Shown piece by piece: positions 45,483 through 54,228 of a DNA stretch of 64,000 bases (positions are counted from its first letter, which is position 1; each line of letters begins with the position of its first letter). The stretch spans positions 538,006 to 602,005 of the forward strand of contig NZ_LT985747.1 in NCBI RefSeq assembly GCF_900289175.1, given 5' to 3'. Source of the DNA: Paenibacillus faecalis (GTDB taxonomy: Bacteria > Bacillota > Bacilli > Paenibacillales > Paenibacillaceae). The notes under the pieces are model-generated. The model ran no database searches, was not told the DNA's origin, and saw nothing but the letters and a program-made list of their open reading frames with translations. The position numbers were made by a program, and so were the translations under genes.

Positions 45483-45757
45483 TTAAGGTATCTCAGTTAA
45501 AATAATCCTAATATCAATATAACTTCTGCCAATAAATCTATCTTCATCAACATTATAGTGCTGGTAAAAAGCAACTTTATAAATTCCGTTATTCTCACGA
45601 ATGCTCAATGCCCTCATTTGTCATCTGGCACACTAAAATATTTTCACTTAACATTTCATTACTAAAATGCTCTAATATCATTAACAAATGACTTGTATTC
45701 CTGAGCGTTCACTAATCCTATAAAATTTGTATCTCCGGACTTTAAACAAATATTCAT
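45483..45757 (-). pseudogene. Frameshifted small gene of unknown family
   Basis: It starts with a good RBS (AAGGG) and ATG at 45757 and reads MNICLKSGDTNFIGLVNAQE and on for 31 codons to a stop. Protein-like sequence then continues in other frames (HFSNEMLSENILVCQMTNEG; then GIYKVAFYQHYNVDEDRFIG) to a TAA at 45483. At least two frame changes are needed, so this is a decayed gene of about 90-100 codons. Confidence 0.6.
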
Positions 45758-45806
45758 AATAAGAATCCCTTTACACAATCGTCATTCATATGGGTATTGC
45801 GTAATA

Positions 45807-46145
45807 TTAATCTACTATTATCCTGTCATTCATAGTATTCGGTTGAGATATGACTAAAAATTCTATATCTTTATCCGACTTATTGAATACTTGATGAGCT
45901 CTATACGGTTTTACTTCGATACCTTCATGTTCCTTAAGAATGTATTCCATTCCCTCCACTTCGATAGTCATTGTACCTGATAACATAAAGAAAAATTGCG
46001 TTGACCTTTTATGGAAGTGTCTTACTTCACTTGTACCTATCGGCATTCTCTCATGTATTATACTTCTTTCTTCTTCATCTATAAGCCGCCAACCGTCACA
46101 TTTATCGCCCCAAATATAATGTTCTGCATTATTCCTACTAATCAT
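45807..46145 (-). CDS. Cupin domain protein
   Basis: A 112-residue single-domain cupin: metal-site motif EVRHFHKRSTQFFFMLSGTM around residues 37-56 and the second motif PYRAHQVFN near residue 83. Such small cupins act as dioxygenases, isomerases or sugar-binding proteins; no substrate can be assigned. The ATG at 46145 is preferred (AAGG 9 nt upstream). Its leader begins directly after the attC-like element at 46179-46261. Confidence 0.83.
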   Translation of the reverse strand: MISRNNAEHYIWGDKCDGWRLIDEEERSIIHERMPIGTSEVRHFHKRSTQFFFMLSGTMTIEVEGMEYILKEHEGIEVKPYRAHQVFNKSDKDIEFLVISQPNTMNDRIIVD

Positions 46146-46178
46146 CCTATCCATCCTTTTATGTATTTCGTAGATTTC

Positions 46179-46261
46179 ATATAACGTTTCGCATTCAGAC
46201 TTTAGGGTTGTCTGCTAATACGCTACCTAGAAATTTCTCTGCAGACCAAGGACCGTTAGGA
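46179..46261 (-). repeat. attC-like intergenic element A
   Basis: Read on the minus strand the element starts TCCTAACGG, contains GGTCTGC...GCAGACAACCCT and ends TGAATGCGAAACGTTATAT. TAACG pairs with CGTTA at the ends and GTCTGC with GCAGAC inside, giving a two-step imperfect hairpin of 83 bp. It lies 60 bp after the stop of one acetyltransferase gene and 34 bp before the cupin start. It shares this plan with 47937-48067. Confidence 0.6.
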
Positions 46262-46320
46262 CCGCCGCGTGAATATAGTGTTATCCGGAATTAACGACTT
46301 CTAGAAATACTTCCAAAGAT

Positions 46321-46755
46321 TTATTCCAAGTCCTTACTAAATACTAGCTCTTCTTCCTGAATATAACCTGCTTTTTCATATGTTTTTATAGCCTTTATAT
46401 TCTTTAATCCTGTCAAGATTTTTATATTCTTTACTCCAGAACTCTTAAATATTTCTTCTAATAAGTCTATCATCATTACAGCCAAACCATTCCTTCGTGC
46501 AAATTCTTGTATGTACATTTCTGTAATTTCTGCCTGATATTCTGCATAGCAAAACGATTTATAGATCTGTCCACATGCAAATCCCACGACTTGCTTTTCC
46601 ATTACAGCTACTACAATAGTTTCCCTAGCATTTAATAGATCAGTTTCCACCTCTTCTTTGCTTCGCTGAACCCCATTAAATTGGTAATTCAATTCTACCA
46701 AAGACGGTATATCCTCTTTCACGGCTACACGAACGAGTATTTTAGGCGCTGACAA
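46321..46755 (-). CDS. GNAT family N-acetyltransferase
   Basis: A 144-residue GNAT: VRVAVKEDIPSLVELNYQF at the start, motif A FARRNGLAVMMIDLLEEIF near residue 87 and motif B NIKAIKTYEKAGY near residue 123. It starts at TTG with AAGGAGG 7 nt upstream. Probably a cassette-type accessory gene; substrate unknown. Confidence 0.85.
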   Translation of the reverse strand: MSAPKILVRVAVKEDIPSLVELNYQFNGVQRSKEEVETDLLNARETIVVAVMEKQVVGFACGQIYKSFCYAEYQAEITEMYIQEFARRNGLAVMMIDLLEEIFKSSGVKNIKILTGLKNIKAIKTYEKAGYIQEEELVFSKDLE

Positions 46756-46888
46756 TGAAATGCCTCCTTAAAAGGTTTTGAGTCTTTTTTATTGTAAATT
46801 TCCGATAGTCAGGTGACACAAACAGTATCCCATGAATGACACAAAATCTAATTAAGCCACAGTAAATATTAAATCCATGATTGAAATA

Positions 46889-47770
46889 TCAGATGTTATA
46901 CCAATAGAAAGTATAATGTGAATGCTGATGAAAGCCTATGGACTTATAAAAAGGATTATCAGAAATAACGTATGCTTTTTTAGCACCTAAGGAACAGCTT
47001 CTTTTTAAGGCTTCTAAAACCACCACTTTACCAAGTCCCTTCTGCCGGTACTCTGGAATCGTACATACTGGTTCAACATAAGCATAATCAGTTTTCTGAC
47101 TATACCATAAGCCGCAGTATGCAACATATTCCCCATCTTCATTTTCTGCCACAATATGTAAGAATGAATTCATATTCGTTGCTGACAACATTGTTTTATG
47201 CTTATGAATTGTAATTTCATCAACAGGTACATGTCCTTCGTGGTCAAATGCCTTCCATAATAATTTCTGATGCTTATATAAATCATTCTCTTTATTAAGA
47301 TTTTTCACTGTTATGCCTTCAGGAGTTATGTAATCAAGCCTAACATTCTCTAGTTCAACTTCAAGTACATTTTCAGTCTGATCATTCTTCACAAATTTCC
47401 TACTACGCAATAAGTCTATAGTGTGAGTATCCGTATCATTCACCGCAATCCCAAGGCCTTTTTCATCACTGAAAGTAGCAATGGCATATTCTAATATATC
47501 TTTTTCTAATTCTTTATACCCTTGTTTAGTTGCAAAAAATGCTTCGCCAAAATAATGGTCATAAGTTGTTATACCTACTAACTCGTCATTACAATACCAC
47601 AAGCCAATCTTATCCATTAAGCTACTATTAAAATCAGGATGAAAAAACATCCACTCCCACCTAGCCCAATTCCAATTTATATGTAAACGGTCATCCTTTG
47701 ATAATTCAATCAAAAATTGATAAACTTCATCATAATAAGAATTATCGAAATTTCTAAAATCAATTTTCAT
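46889..47770 (-). CDS. GNAT family N-acetyltransferase (two-domain length)
   Basis: A 293-residue protein. The C-terminal GNAT domain carries PVCTIPEYRQKGLGKVVVLE (motif A) near residue 235-250 and ends with SDNPFYKSIGF. The N-terminal half is a degenerate second GNAT-like domain, a layout seen in Eis-like and aminoglycoside-acetyltransferase-like groups. The start at 47770 has GGGGG 6 nt upstream. Substrate unknown. The 133-bp gap to the next gene shows no attC-like element. Confidence 0.83.
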   Translation of the reverse strand: MKIDFRNFDNSYYDEVYQFLIELSKDDRLHINWNWARWEWMFFHPDFNSSLMDKIGLWYCNDELVGITTYDHYFGEAFFATKQGYKELEKDILEYAIATFSDEKGLGIAVNDTDTHTIDLLRSRKFVKNDQTENVLEVELENVRLDYITPEGITVKNLNKENDLYKHQKLLWKAFDHEGHVPVDEITIHKHKTMLSATNMNSFLHIVAENEDGEYVAYCGLWYSQKTDYAYVEPVCTIPEYRQKGLGKVVVLEALKRSCSLGAKKAYVISDNPFYKSIGFHQHSHYTFYWYNI

Positions 47771-47936
47771 TTCAATCCCCCATTTTTTACGACACAATAA
47801 AATAACTAAAACTTCTTAAAGTACTCAAATAAAATGAATTATACCGCGCATTTCCAATAGTTAGGCAATAAAGTTCAATTATAACTGAAGTGATTCACTC
47901 CGTTAGCTAGTGGTTTTTTGCTCTTGTAGATATTTC

Positions 47937-48067
47937 TTGTAACGTTCTCTGCATTCACGAGCCCGATAACTTAAGGCGCGAATGCACCGGGTGGCTCTGC
48001 CTTGCAGGGTTATCTGTCAGGTTCCACATCTCCGAAATTCCTCGAGCAGATCAAGGATCCGTTAGGC
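47937..48067 (-). repeat. attC-like intergenic element B
   Basis: On the minus strand it starts GCCTAACGGATCC (GCCTAAC fits RYYYAAC, the integron inverse core site), contains GATCTGC...CAGATAACCCT and ends GTGAATGCAGAGAACGTTAC. TAACG/CGTTA and ATCTG/CAGAT pair as in element A; about 48 bp more are inserted between the inner arm and the end. It lies 81 bp downstream of the 48149 gene and 167 bp before the 47770 gene. Confidence 0.6.
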
Positions 48068-48148
48068 GACGCGGTGTGAATGCGATGCTATGAGATGGTG
48101 ATGTCTTCTATAGGATACTCCCATATATCTTACTAGAGTATGGTTTTA

Positions 48149-48577
48149 TTAATAGATCTGGAAGTTTGTATTTCTTGTTTCATGTTTTATGAATGGTTCA
48201 AATTTTATTAGTTTGCTATATTGCAACATTTCAAAATAATCCATTTCGAATAAAGATTTAATTGCGTTATTCATATCATGAAACTTGGATATGTTTATTT
48301 CAAAATTACTAGGTTCTCTACATGCTTCTTCCAGTCCAAGTGAAAAATCAACTAATAAATCATTCATCACAATATTCTTCAGCAAACTCAGTAGTTCTTC
48401 AGAAATATTATCTGTTACACTCACAAAACTACTTGGATCTTTGTAAAATTTAGATAAATAAATGCAAATATTTGTATCTAAATATAGTTTGATTAATTTA
48501 GGATCTATTTTATTTTTGAGGTCTTCAAATGAATTCAATGTTTCATGTATGTACAAAGATGAATAGAAAAATTTCAT
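48149..48577 (-). CDS. Unknown protein with PIN-like N-terminal patch
   Basis: A 142-residue protein. LIKLYLDTNICIYLSKFYK near residue 29 resembles the first strand and catalytic Asp of PIN-like nucleases (LDTNxxI). Later acidic residues (LGLEEACREPSNF) could be the second site. The usual third Asp is not evident and the protein is short, so it may be truncated. The ribosome site is weak (AAGGGA 15 nt upstream). Its leader starts beside a GTTATGC sequence like those ending the attC-like elements. Confidence 0.45.
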   Translation of the reverse strand: MKFFYSSLYIHETLNSFEDLKNKIDPKLIKLYLDTNICIYLSKFYKDPSSFVSVTDNISEELLSLLKNIVMNDLLVDFSLGLEEACREPSNFEINISKFHDMNNAIKSLFEMDYFEMLQYSKLIKFEPFIKHETRNTNFQIY

Positions 48578-48607
48578 TTTAGCTAATCATTCCCTTAATG
48601 TAATTTC

Positions 48608-48715
48608 GCATAACTTCCTATCTACGAACTTCGCGAATACTTCCATATTACGCTTGTTCCCGTACTTCGTAAACACTCCCTTCACCAGGATATTTACGAA
48701 CTTCCCCTACCTAAC
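48608..48715 (-). repeat. Partial attC/attI-like sequence next to the integrase remnant
   Basis: On the minus strand this begins GTTAGGT (48709-48715), an exact GTTRRRY core-site match 10 nt after the integrase stop region, and ends GTTATGC (48608-48614) before the PIN-like gene. Between them are degenerate repeats of GAAGTTCGTA (three to four variants). A 22-bp stretch at about 48623-48645 also recurs in altered form at about 46290-46312, beside element A. Confidence 0.4.
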
Positions 48716-48724
48716 ACCACTTCT

Positions 48725-49078
48725 CAATTATCTACCGGGCTCTTAATCCGCCTGGCGTCTTTCACGGATACAAGAGTATAACGCTCTGTAGTTCGGCTGC
48801 TTTGATGTCCCAGTAACTCTTGTACATATCCGGAGAGCCGTACCGACTTTCAGTAAATGCGTGGCAAAAAAAATGTTGGAGTAGTATATTAACTCACCTT
48901 TTTCGCTACATTGGACCTGTTTAGCGCTTGTTCGAACACCTTCTGTATAGATCTCTCCGTTAAGTGACTTCCTACAGGCCTGGGAAAAGCCATTTTTTAG
49001 ATTTATACAACTCGATATATCGTTGAAGCAGTGGATACGCTATAGACATATTCGCTCGAAATCCACCGTCGTCCCTGT
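48725..49078 (-). pseudogene. Decayed tyrosine recombinase, integron-integrase-like C terminus
   Basis: Minus-strand translation across several frames and stops shows the C-terminal catalytic domain: KSKKWLFPG, then LTERSIQKVFEQALNRSNV, a damaged HxLRHSFATHLL box, then VQELLGHQSSRTTERYTLVS with the GH motif and catalytic Tyr, ending DARRIKSPVDN. The (R/K)SPLD-type ending is typical of integron integrases and close XerCD relatives. In-frame stops and substitutions make it non-functional. The N-terminal half is missing. Confidence 0.8.
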
Positions 49079-49279
49079 ATTTGTTAAATTTTATTAATGC
49101 CGTTTCCAGCAAAAGACCTCAATTTCACGTCCTACCAATATCCATCCCGCATATCAACTTGACCTCAACCATCTCCATCCCCCTGCCTTTCTCGTATTAT
49201 GTGAGAAACCACGACCACATCAAGCAAAGAAAACAACCTCCATCTGCCTACAAATACCTCCTACCTGAATATAAAAAAG

Positions 49280-49313
49280 AGACCCGCAAGTCACTTTTGT
49301 GACCTGCAGGTCT
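49280..49313 (-). terminator. Terminator downstream of nrdJ
   Basis: On the minus strand AGACCTGCAGGTCAC pairs with GTGACTTGCGGGTCT (two G-U pairs) around AAAA, followed by CTTTTTT. The remaining 49314-49477 is pyrimidine-rich and shows no gene. Confidence 0.8.
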
Positions 49314-49477
49314 TTCGTTCTCCGAAGCCTTTATTTATATCTCTTTTACTATCGCTTCTATCTGTCTATCCCTAGACAATAATCCCTGAACATTTCTCTA
49401 TAGATAATGCAGACAATGTTCTTATCAATCTCTATCTATGATCTATATCATTAACCGTTCTTCTCTAACCTTTTTCC

Positions 49478-52048
49478 TTAAGAACACTTGCTGTAACCAC
49501 AGCTGCTGCATGTTTTGCAGCCCTCGATATTAATCAGCGAAGCGCCGCCGCAGGACGGGCACAGGTCGCGGGAAGTGGCGACATGACTGCCATGACCGCC
49601 TGATGTGTGGCTGCCCAGCTGTTCGGCAGGTGCTATCGTTGCAGCTACCGGAGCGGGATCGTGGTCATGATCATCATGGGTTCCATGGGCAACATGGGTT
49701 TCCAACGCTTTAGCAACAGCATCCGCAATGGACTCCACACGGTTTGCACCGAAGCCGATAGCCCCTGATCCGCCGATGCCTTTAAGATGCTTAATCAGCA
49801 GTTCCACCTTGTTGCCATGATCACCATAGCGCAGGAACAAGGAGCAGACACGGCCAAGAGCTTCAGCCATGGCAAACACATCCGAACCGGCCTTCCCAAC
49901 GTTCAGGAAGATTTCTCCCGGAATACCGTTCATGTCGTTGATCGTAATGTACGCCATGCCAAACGGTGTATTGATTTTGTAAGTCGCACCACGCAAAATT
50001 TGCGGACGACTCTTGTATTGCTTATCTAAACCGCTCTTGCTGGAAGCCTCGGCGGATACCGAACTTTCCTTCCCAGCACTTTCCGCTGCTACTACCGCAT
50101 CTTCTGCCTTATCTTCCTTCTTCTCTGTCTGCAACACCTGAACATCACGGCTGCCGTCACGATAAATCGTTACGCCTTTGCAACCCAGATCAAAAGCAAG
50201 TTCATACAAACGTTTTGTCTCTTCTACCGTGAAATCAGCCGGGCAGTTCGCTGTCTTCGAGATCGAACTGTCTACCCAGCGCTGGATCGCAGCCTGCGCA
50301 CGGATATGATCCTCAGCGGACAGATCCATCGCCGTAACGAAGTAATCCGGCAGCTCCTCGCCCGGATGGCTGTCAAGCCATTCTTGGGCAATTGGTACGA
50401 ACTGCTCATCGAAGCCAAGACGGCTTTGACGGAAATATTTAAACGCGAAGTACGGCTCAATGCCAGTTGACGTGCCGACCATAGTACCCGTGCTGCCTGT
50501 AGGCGCCTGAGTAATAACCGTTACGTTACGCATACCTTTTGCACGTACCGCTTTTTCCACCTCAGGATATGTTTCAGACATATTTTTCATAAAGCCGCTT
50601 TGCAGGTAAAGATCAGCGTCAAATGCCTGGAACGAACCTTTTTCTTCAGCGATATCCGCAGATGCCAGATATGCTTCACGAGCGATAAAGCCATACAGCT
50701 TATCCAGGAATTCCAAAGATTCAGGGCTTCCGTAACGAATGTTCAGCTTGATCATTATCTCGGCAAGACCCATGGTTCCCAGTCCAATGCGGCGTTCTTT
50801 TTTCTGATTCGCTTCATTTTCCGGGAAATGATAAGGAGTTGTATCAATAACATTATCCAGGAAACGAACGGAATAACGTGTAACGGTCGCCAGCTCATCC
50901 CAGTCTACATCATGATTTTCTTCATCATAGAACTTGGACAGATTCATGGCGGACAGGTTACATACCCCCCAGCCTGGCAAACCTTGCTCACCGCACGGGT
51001 TCGTACAGATGATCGGATTAAAGTACCAGCTGTTGGACATCTGGTTATAGTATTCCATAAATACGACGCCAGGCTCCGCCGACTTCCATGCCGATTCAAT
51101 AATCGTATGCCAAATATCGCGTGCCTTGACCGTTTTGTATGTGATCACTTTACGACCTGCTTTTTTCCACTTATCCAGGTCGCCATCCCATACTTCATCA
51201 TAGTCAGGGTCGTTTGTATCCGGGAAAACAAGATCCCAATCAAGGTCCTCTTTTACAGCCTTCATGAAGTCATTGCTGACGCATACCGACAGGTTAGCAT
51301 TCGTCACTTGCCCCATCGTCTGCTTCACTGTAATGAAATCCATTACATCCGGATGCCAGTCATTCATCATCAGCATGAGGGCACCGCGTCTGCTGCCTCC
51401 CTGCTCGATCAGTCCGGTTGTGTAGCTGAACAGTCCGCCCCAGGATACAGCGCCGCTGGAAGATCCATTCACGCCTTTTACAATCGAACGTCGCGGACGA
51501 AGGGAGGACAGGTTAATGCCTACACCGCCGCCGCGAGCCATGATCTCGGTCATTTCAGACAATGTCTGCATAATGCCGCCCCGGCTGTCCTTCGGTGAAG
51601 GGATAACATAACAGTTGAATAATGTCAGCTCGCTGCTTGCTCCAGCTCCTGCCGCAATCCGTCCGCCCGGAACCAGTTTCCAGTCTTCCAGAATATAACG
51701 GAATTTTTCCTTCCACTCTTCCTGCAGTTCTGGCGTTGCTTCTGCCGATGCCATTGCAGCTGCCAAGCGTTCCCACATTTCCCCAGGTGTCTTCTCAATC
51801 GTTAGCGTCAGCTTCTCTACATCGCTTTCCACCAGTTCACCCGAACGGGTTTTCACTGTGACTACACGACCATCACGCTTTACAATCTCTCCGACTTCCT
51901 TCGTCGGGAACTTGGGATCATCTTTAGTAAGAACCAGAACAACATCGCCTACCTTGGCGTTGTTAGAATCCGCATCCTTCCATGCATATCGATCCAAAAA
52001 GATCTTCTCACTTAAACCTTCCAGCCGCTGATTTTGCATCGTACTCAA
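49478..52048 (-). CDS. nrdJ: Adenosylcobalamin-dependent ribonucleotide reductase (class II)
   Basis: An 856-residue class II reductase. Visible core motifs are NPCGEQGLPGWGVCNLS near residue 350 and the loop QAPTGSTGTMVGTSTGIEP near residue 510. A C-terminal zinc-finger-like segment CPSCGG...CSSCGYSKC holds the shuttle cysteines. It makes deoxynucleotides without oxygen, using coenzyme B12 as radical source. The start is TTG with AGGAGG 9 nt upstream; a later ATG is too far from the site. No cobalamin riboswitch is seen upstream, but NrdR-like boxes are. Confidence 0.96.
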   Translation of the reverse strand: MSTMQNQRLEGLSEKIFLDRYAWKDADSNNAKVGDVVLVLTKDDPKFPTKEVGEIVKRDGRVVTVKTRSGELVESDVEKLTLTIEKTPGEMWERLAAAMASAEATPELQEEWKEKFRYILEDWKLVPGGRIAAGAGASSELTLFNCYVIPSPKDSRGGIMQTLSEMTEIMARGGGVGINLSSLRPRRSIVKGVNGSSSGAVSWGGLFSYTTGLIEQGGSRRGALMLMMNDWHPDVMDFITVKQTMGQVTNANLSVCVSNDFMKAVKEDLDWDLVFPDTNDPDYDEVWDGDLDKWKKAGRKVITYKTVKARDIWHTIIESAWKSAEPGVVFMEYYNQMSNSWYFNPIICTNPCGEQGLPGWGVCNLSAMNLSKFYDEENHDVDWDELATVTRYSVRFLDNVIDTTPYHFPENEANQKKERRIGLGTMGLAEIMIKLNIRYGSPESLEFLDKLYGFIAREAYLASADIAEEKGSFQAFDADLYLQSGFMKNMSETYPEVEKAVRAKGMRNVTVITQAPTGSTGTMVGTSTGIEPYFAFKYFRQSRLGFDEQFVPIAQEWLDSHPGEELPDYFVTAMDLSAEDHIRAQAAIQRWVDSSISKTANCPADFTVEETKRLYELAFDLGCKGVTIYRDGSRDVQVLQTEKKEDKAEDAVVAAESAGKESSVSAEASSKSGLDKQYKSRPQILRGATYKINTPFGMAYITINDMNGIPGEIFLNVGKAGSDVFAMAEALGRVCSLFLRYGDHGNKVELLIKHLKGIGGSGAIGFGANRVESIADAVAKALETHVAHGTHDDHDHDPAPVAATIAPAEQLGSHTSGGHGSHVATSRDLCPSCGGASLINIEGCKTCSSCGYSKCS

Positions 52049-52173
52049 GAGCAACTACCTCCTATAAAAACAAAAAATTGTACAAGTTTGCGTTTAAGCC
52101 GCTATAAGTCCTGTCTATAATTACAAGTTAACCTATATGTATACCGGTTAAACGAAAAACACAAGGTTCGACA

Positions 52174-52218
52174 CCACATATTGTGGGCGAAATCCATTAT
52201 ACTATACTACATATGGTA
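52174..52218 (-). promoter_or_regulatory. Two NrdR-like boxes at the nrdJ promoter
   Basis: CCACAATATGTGG (52174-52186) and ACCATATGTAG (about 52207-52218) are partial palindromes with centres about 32 bp apart, three helical turns, resembling paired NrdR boxes. A TATAAT -10 candidate lies between them on the minus strand. NrdR represses ribonucleotide reductase genes. Confidence 0.45.
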
Positions 52219-52241
52219 AAACTATACCTAAGAAATGAAAT

Positions 52242-52433
52242 TTAAGGCTTGTACCTCTTTCTGAAGCGTTCAGCCTTCCTTTTCCTATCTCTCTCTCCTT
52301 TTTTCGCCGATCCATCTATGAAAAGAGCCTGAAAACCGCCAAATACAGTATCCACGCGACCTCCCGGCTTTCTGAAACAAGGAGAAATACCCGATTGGTT
52401 ATGAAGTCTTCTTTTTTCGTCCATACTACACAT
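52242..52433 (-). CDS. Small basic protein, doubtful
   Basis: A 63-residue frame ending in a strongly basic stretch (KKGERDRKRKAERFRKRYKP). No ribosome site precedes the ATG and no family is recognised. It fills the space between nrdJ and the divergent helicase gene. Could be chance. Confidence 0.25.
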   Translation of the reverse strand: MCSMDEKRRLHNQSGISPCFRKPGGRVDTVFGGFQALFIDGSAKKGERDRKRKAERFRKRYKP

Positions 52434-52472
52434 ACATCGCTACTCTGAAATCGACATCTAGGAGGAGATTTT

Positions 52473-54227
52473 GTGAACAACTCATTACCCGTTACCTCGG
52501 ATTCTTGTCATGATCCGCGTCTCCCTGTCCCGATTCATGTGGATCGCTCCTGGCTTGAAGATTTAGAGAACCGTCTCGATAAAGGCGGACCTTGGGGAGA
52601 TTGGACTCTGTCACAGCTGGCCATACAAGGCGAGCAATCCCGTCTGGTCACAAGCTTTGAAGAGCTGCAATGCCTAAAGCATATCGGCAGCCTGTCCCCG
52701 CTTCCGCATCAAACGGATACAGCAAGGCGTGTGCTGTTCGAAATGTCTGGCAGAGCGATTTTAGCGGATGAAGTCGGCCTTGGCAAGACGATTGAAGCCG
52801 GACTTATTTTAAAAGAATACATCGTACGCGGACTCGTCTCCAAAGTGTTGATTCTAGTGCCCGCTTCCCTTGTGCTGCAATGGGTGCGTGAGCTCAACTC
52901 CAAATTCGGAATACCGGCCATCGCACAAAAAAAGGTCTATTCTTGGAGCAACGACATCGTCGTCGCATCCATGGATACAGCCAAGCGCAGTCCGCACCAG
53001 GAAATTCTATTAAACGAAGAGTATGACATGCTCATCATTGATGAAGCACATAAACTAAAAAACAAGAAAACTTCAAATTATCAATTCGTGCAAAAGCTGC
53101 GAAAAAAATATTGCCTTCTCCTTACCGCAACACCCGTACAAAATGATCTTAGCGAGCTGTTTAATCTTATCACGCTGTTGAAGCCGGGGCAATTGGGACG
53201 GCAAGGTGATTTTTCGGCTAATTTTGTCGTCGACAAGCGCATGCCAAAGAACGAGGACCAGCTCAAGGACGAGCTGTCCAAAGTGATGATACGTAATCGC
53301 AGAGGCGATGGACCTGTAAAATTTACCAAACGGACCGTTCGCAATGTCGGCCTTGAGCTTTCACCCGAAGAAAGGTCATTATACGATGGAGTTACAGCTT
53401 TCGTCAAAGATCAGTATCAGGCAGCAGGGGGAAATTTAAGCAGTATGCTTTCTCTCGTTACCCTTCAGCGGGAAGTATGCAGCAGCCGTGACGCTGTCTT
53501 TGTCACGCTTGTCAACTTGTCCAAAAAATTGCCCGAAGACTCACCGCTTCGCGATAAAATATGGGAGCTTGTCTATCTGATCAAAGCGATCAAGACCAAC
53601 ACGAAAGCCGAGAAAACAATCGAATTGATTAAAGAAATGAATGAAAAAGTCATCGTCTTTACTGAATACCGGGCCACCCAGGAATACCTGCTTAACTACT
53701 TTCGGGATTATGGCCTGATCTCCGTACCGTACCGCGGTGGAATGAACCGTGGCAAGAAGGACTGGATGATGGACCTGTTCCGCGGAAAAGCTCAGGTCAT
53801 GATTGCAACCGAGGCTGGAGGCGAAGGCATCAACCTGCAGTTTTGCCACCATATGATCAACTTCGATCTTCCCTGGAACCCGATGCGGGTGGAGCAGCGG
53901 ATCGGACGGGTTCACCGGCTTGGACAGACGAACGACGTTCGGATCTTCAACCTGTCCACGGCCGGGACAATCGAGGAACATATTCTTAATCTCCTGCACG
54001 AGAAAATCAATATGTTCGAGATGGTTATTGGCGGTCTTGACGTTATTTTAGAGCGATTCGAGAAGAAGGAATCCATCGAAAAAAGTTTGTACAAAATCAT
54101 GCTGGAGTCCGGCAGTGACGACGAAATCCGGAAACGTCTCAGCACCCTTGGCGACTCACTTCATACTATTAAACGGGATTTGGAACAAGAATCATCCGAA
54201 GTACCCTTAAGAGAGGAAGAAGCCTAA
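52473..54227 (+). CDS. yqhH: SNF2-family DEAD/DEAH helicase (YqhH-like)
   Basis: A 584-residue SWI2/SNF2 ATPase: motif I LADEVGLGKTIEAG near residue 100, DEAH near 189, LLTATPVQN (motif III) near 215, and the C-terminal helicase motifs EGINLQFCHHMINFD and RVEQRIGRVHRLGQ near 450-480. It starts at GTG behind GGAGGAG. The neighbouring yqhG-like gene repeats the Bacillus subtilis yqhH-yqhG order. Probably DNA translocase or remodelling activity; role unknown. Confidence 0.93.
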   Translation: MNNSLPVTSDSCHDPRLPVPIHVDRSWLEDLENRLDKGGPWGDWTLSQLAIQGEQSRLVTSFEELQCLKHIGSLSPLPHQTDTARRVLFEMSGRAILADEVGLGKTIEAGLILKEYIVRGLVSKVLILVPASLVLQWVRELNSKFGIPAIAQKKVYSWSNDIVVASMDTAKRSPHQEILLNEEYDMLIIDEAHKLKNKKTSNYQFVQKLRKKYCLLLTATPVQNDLSELFNLITLLKPGQLGRQGDFSANFVVDKRMPKNEDQLKDELSKVMIRNRRGDGPVKFTKRTVRNVGLELSPEERSLYDGVTAFVKDQYQAAGGNLSSMLSLVTLQREVCSSRDAVFVTLVNLSKKLPEDSPLRDKIWELVYLIKAIKTNTKAEKTIELIKEMNEKVIVFTEYRATQEYLLNYFRDYGLISVPYRGGMNRGKKDWMMDLFRGKAQVMIATEAGGEGINLQFCHHMINFDLPWNPMRVEQRIGRVHRLGQTNDVRIFNLSTAGTIEEHILNLLHEKINMFEMVIGGLDVILERFEKKESIEKSLYKIMLESGSDDEIRKRLSTLGDSLHTIKRDLEQESSEVPLREEEA

Positions 54228-54228
54228 T

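Noticed and set aside
48608..48715. CRISPR array (short repeats of GAAGTTCGTA)
   Set aside because: Repeats are degenerate, irregularly spaced and too few; no cas genes are nearby.
49081..49302. A 73-codon plus-strand frame
   Set aside because: Low-complexity composition, no ribosome site, and it ends inside the nrdJ terminator.
50600..51598. A 332-codon plus-strand open frame
   Set aside because: It is wholly antisense to the conserved class II reductase gene, has no ribosome site and resembles no protein; a shadow of GC-biased codons.
52049..52240. Cobalamin riboswitch before nrdJ
   Set aside because: No B12-box-like sequence or long structured leader was seen; only short near-palindromes.
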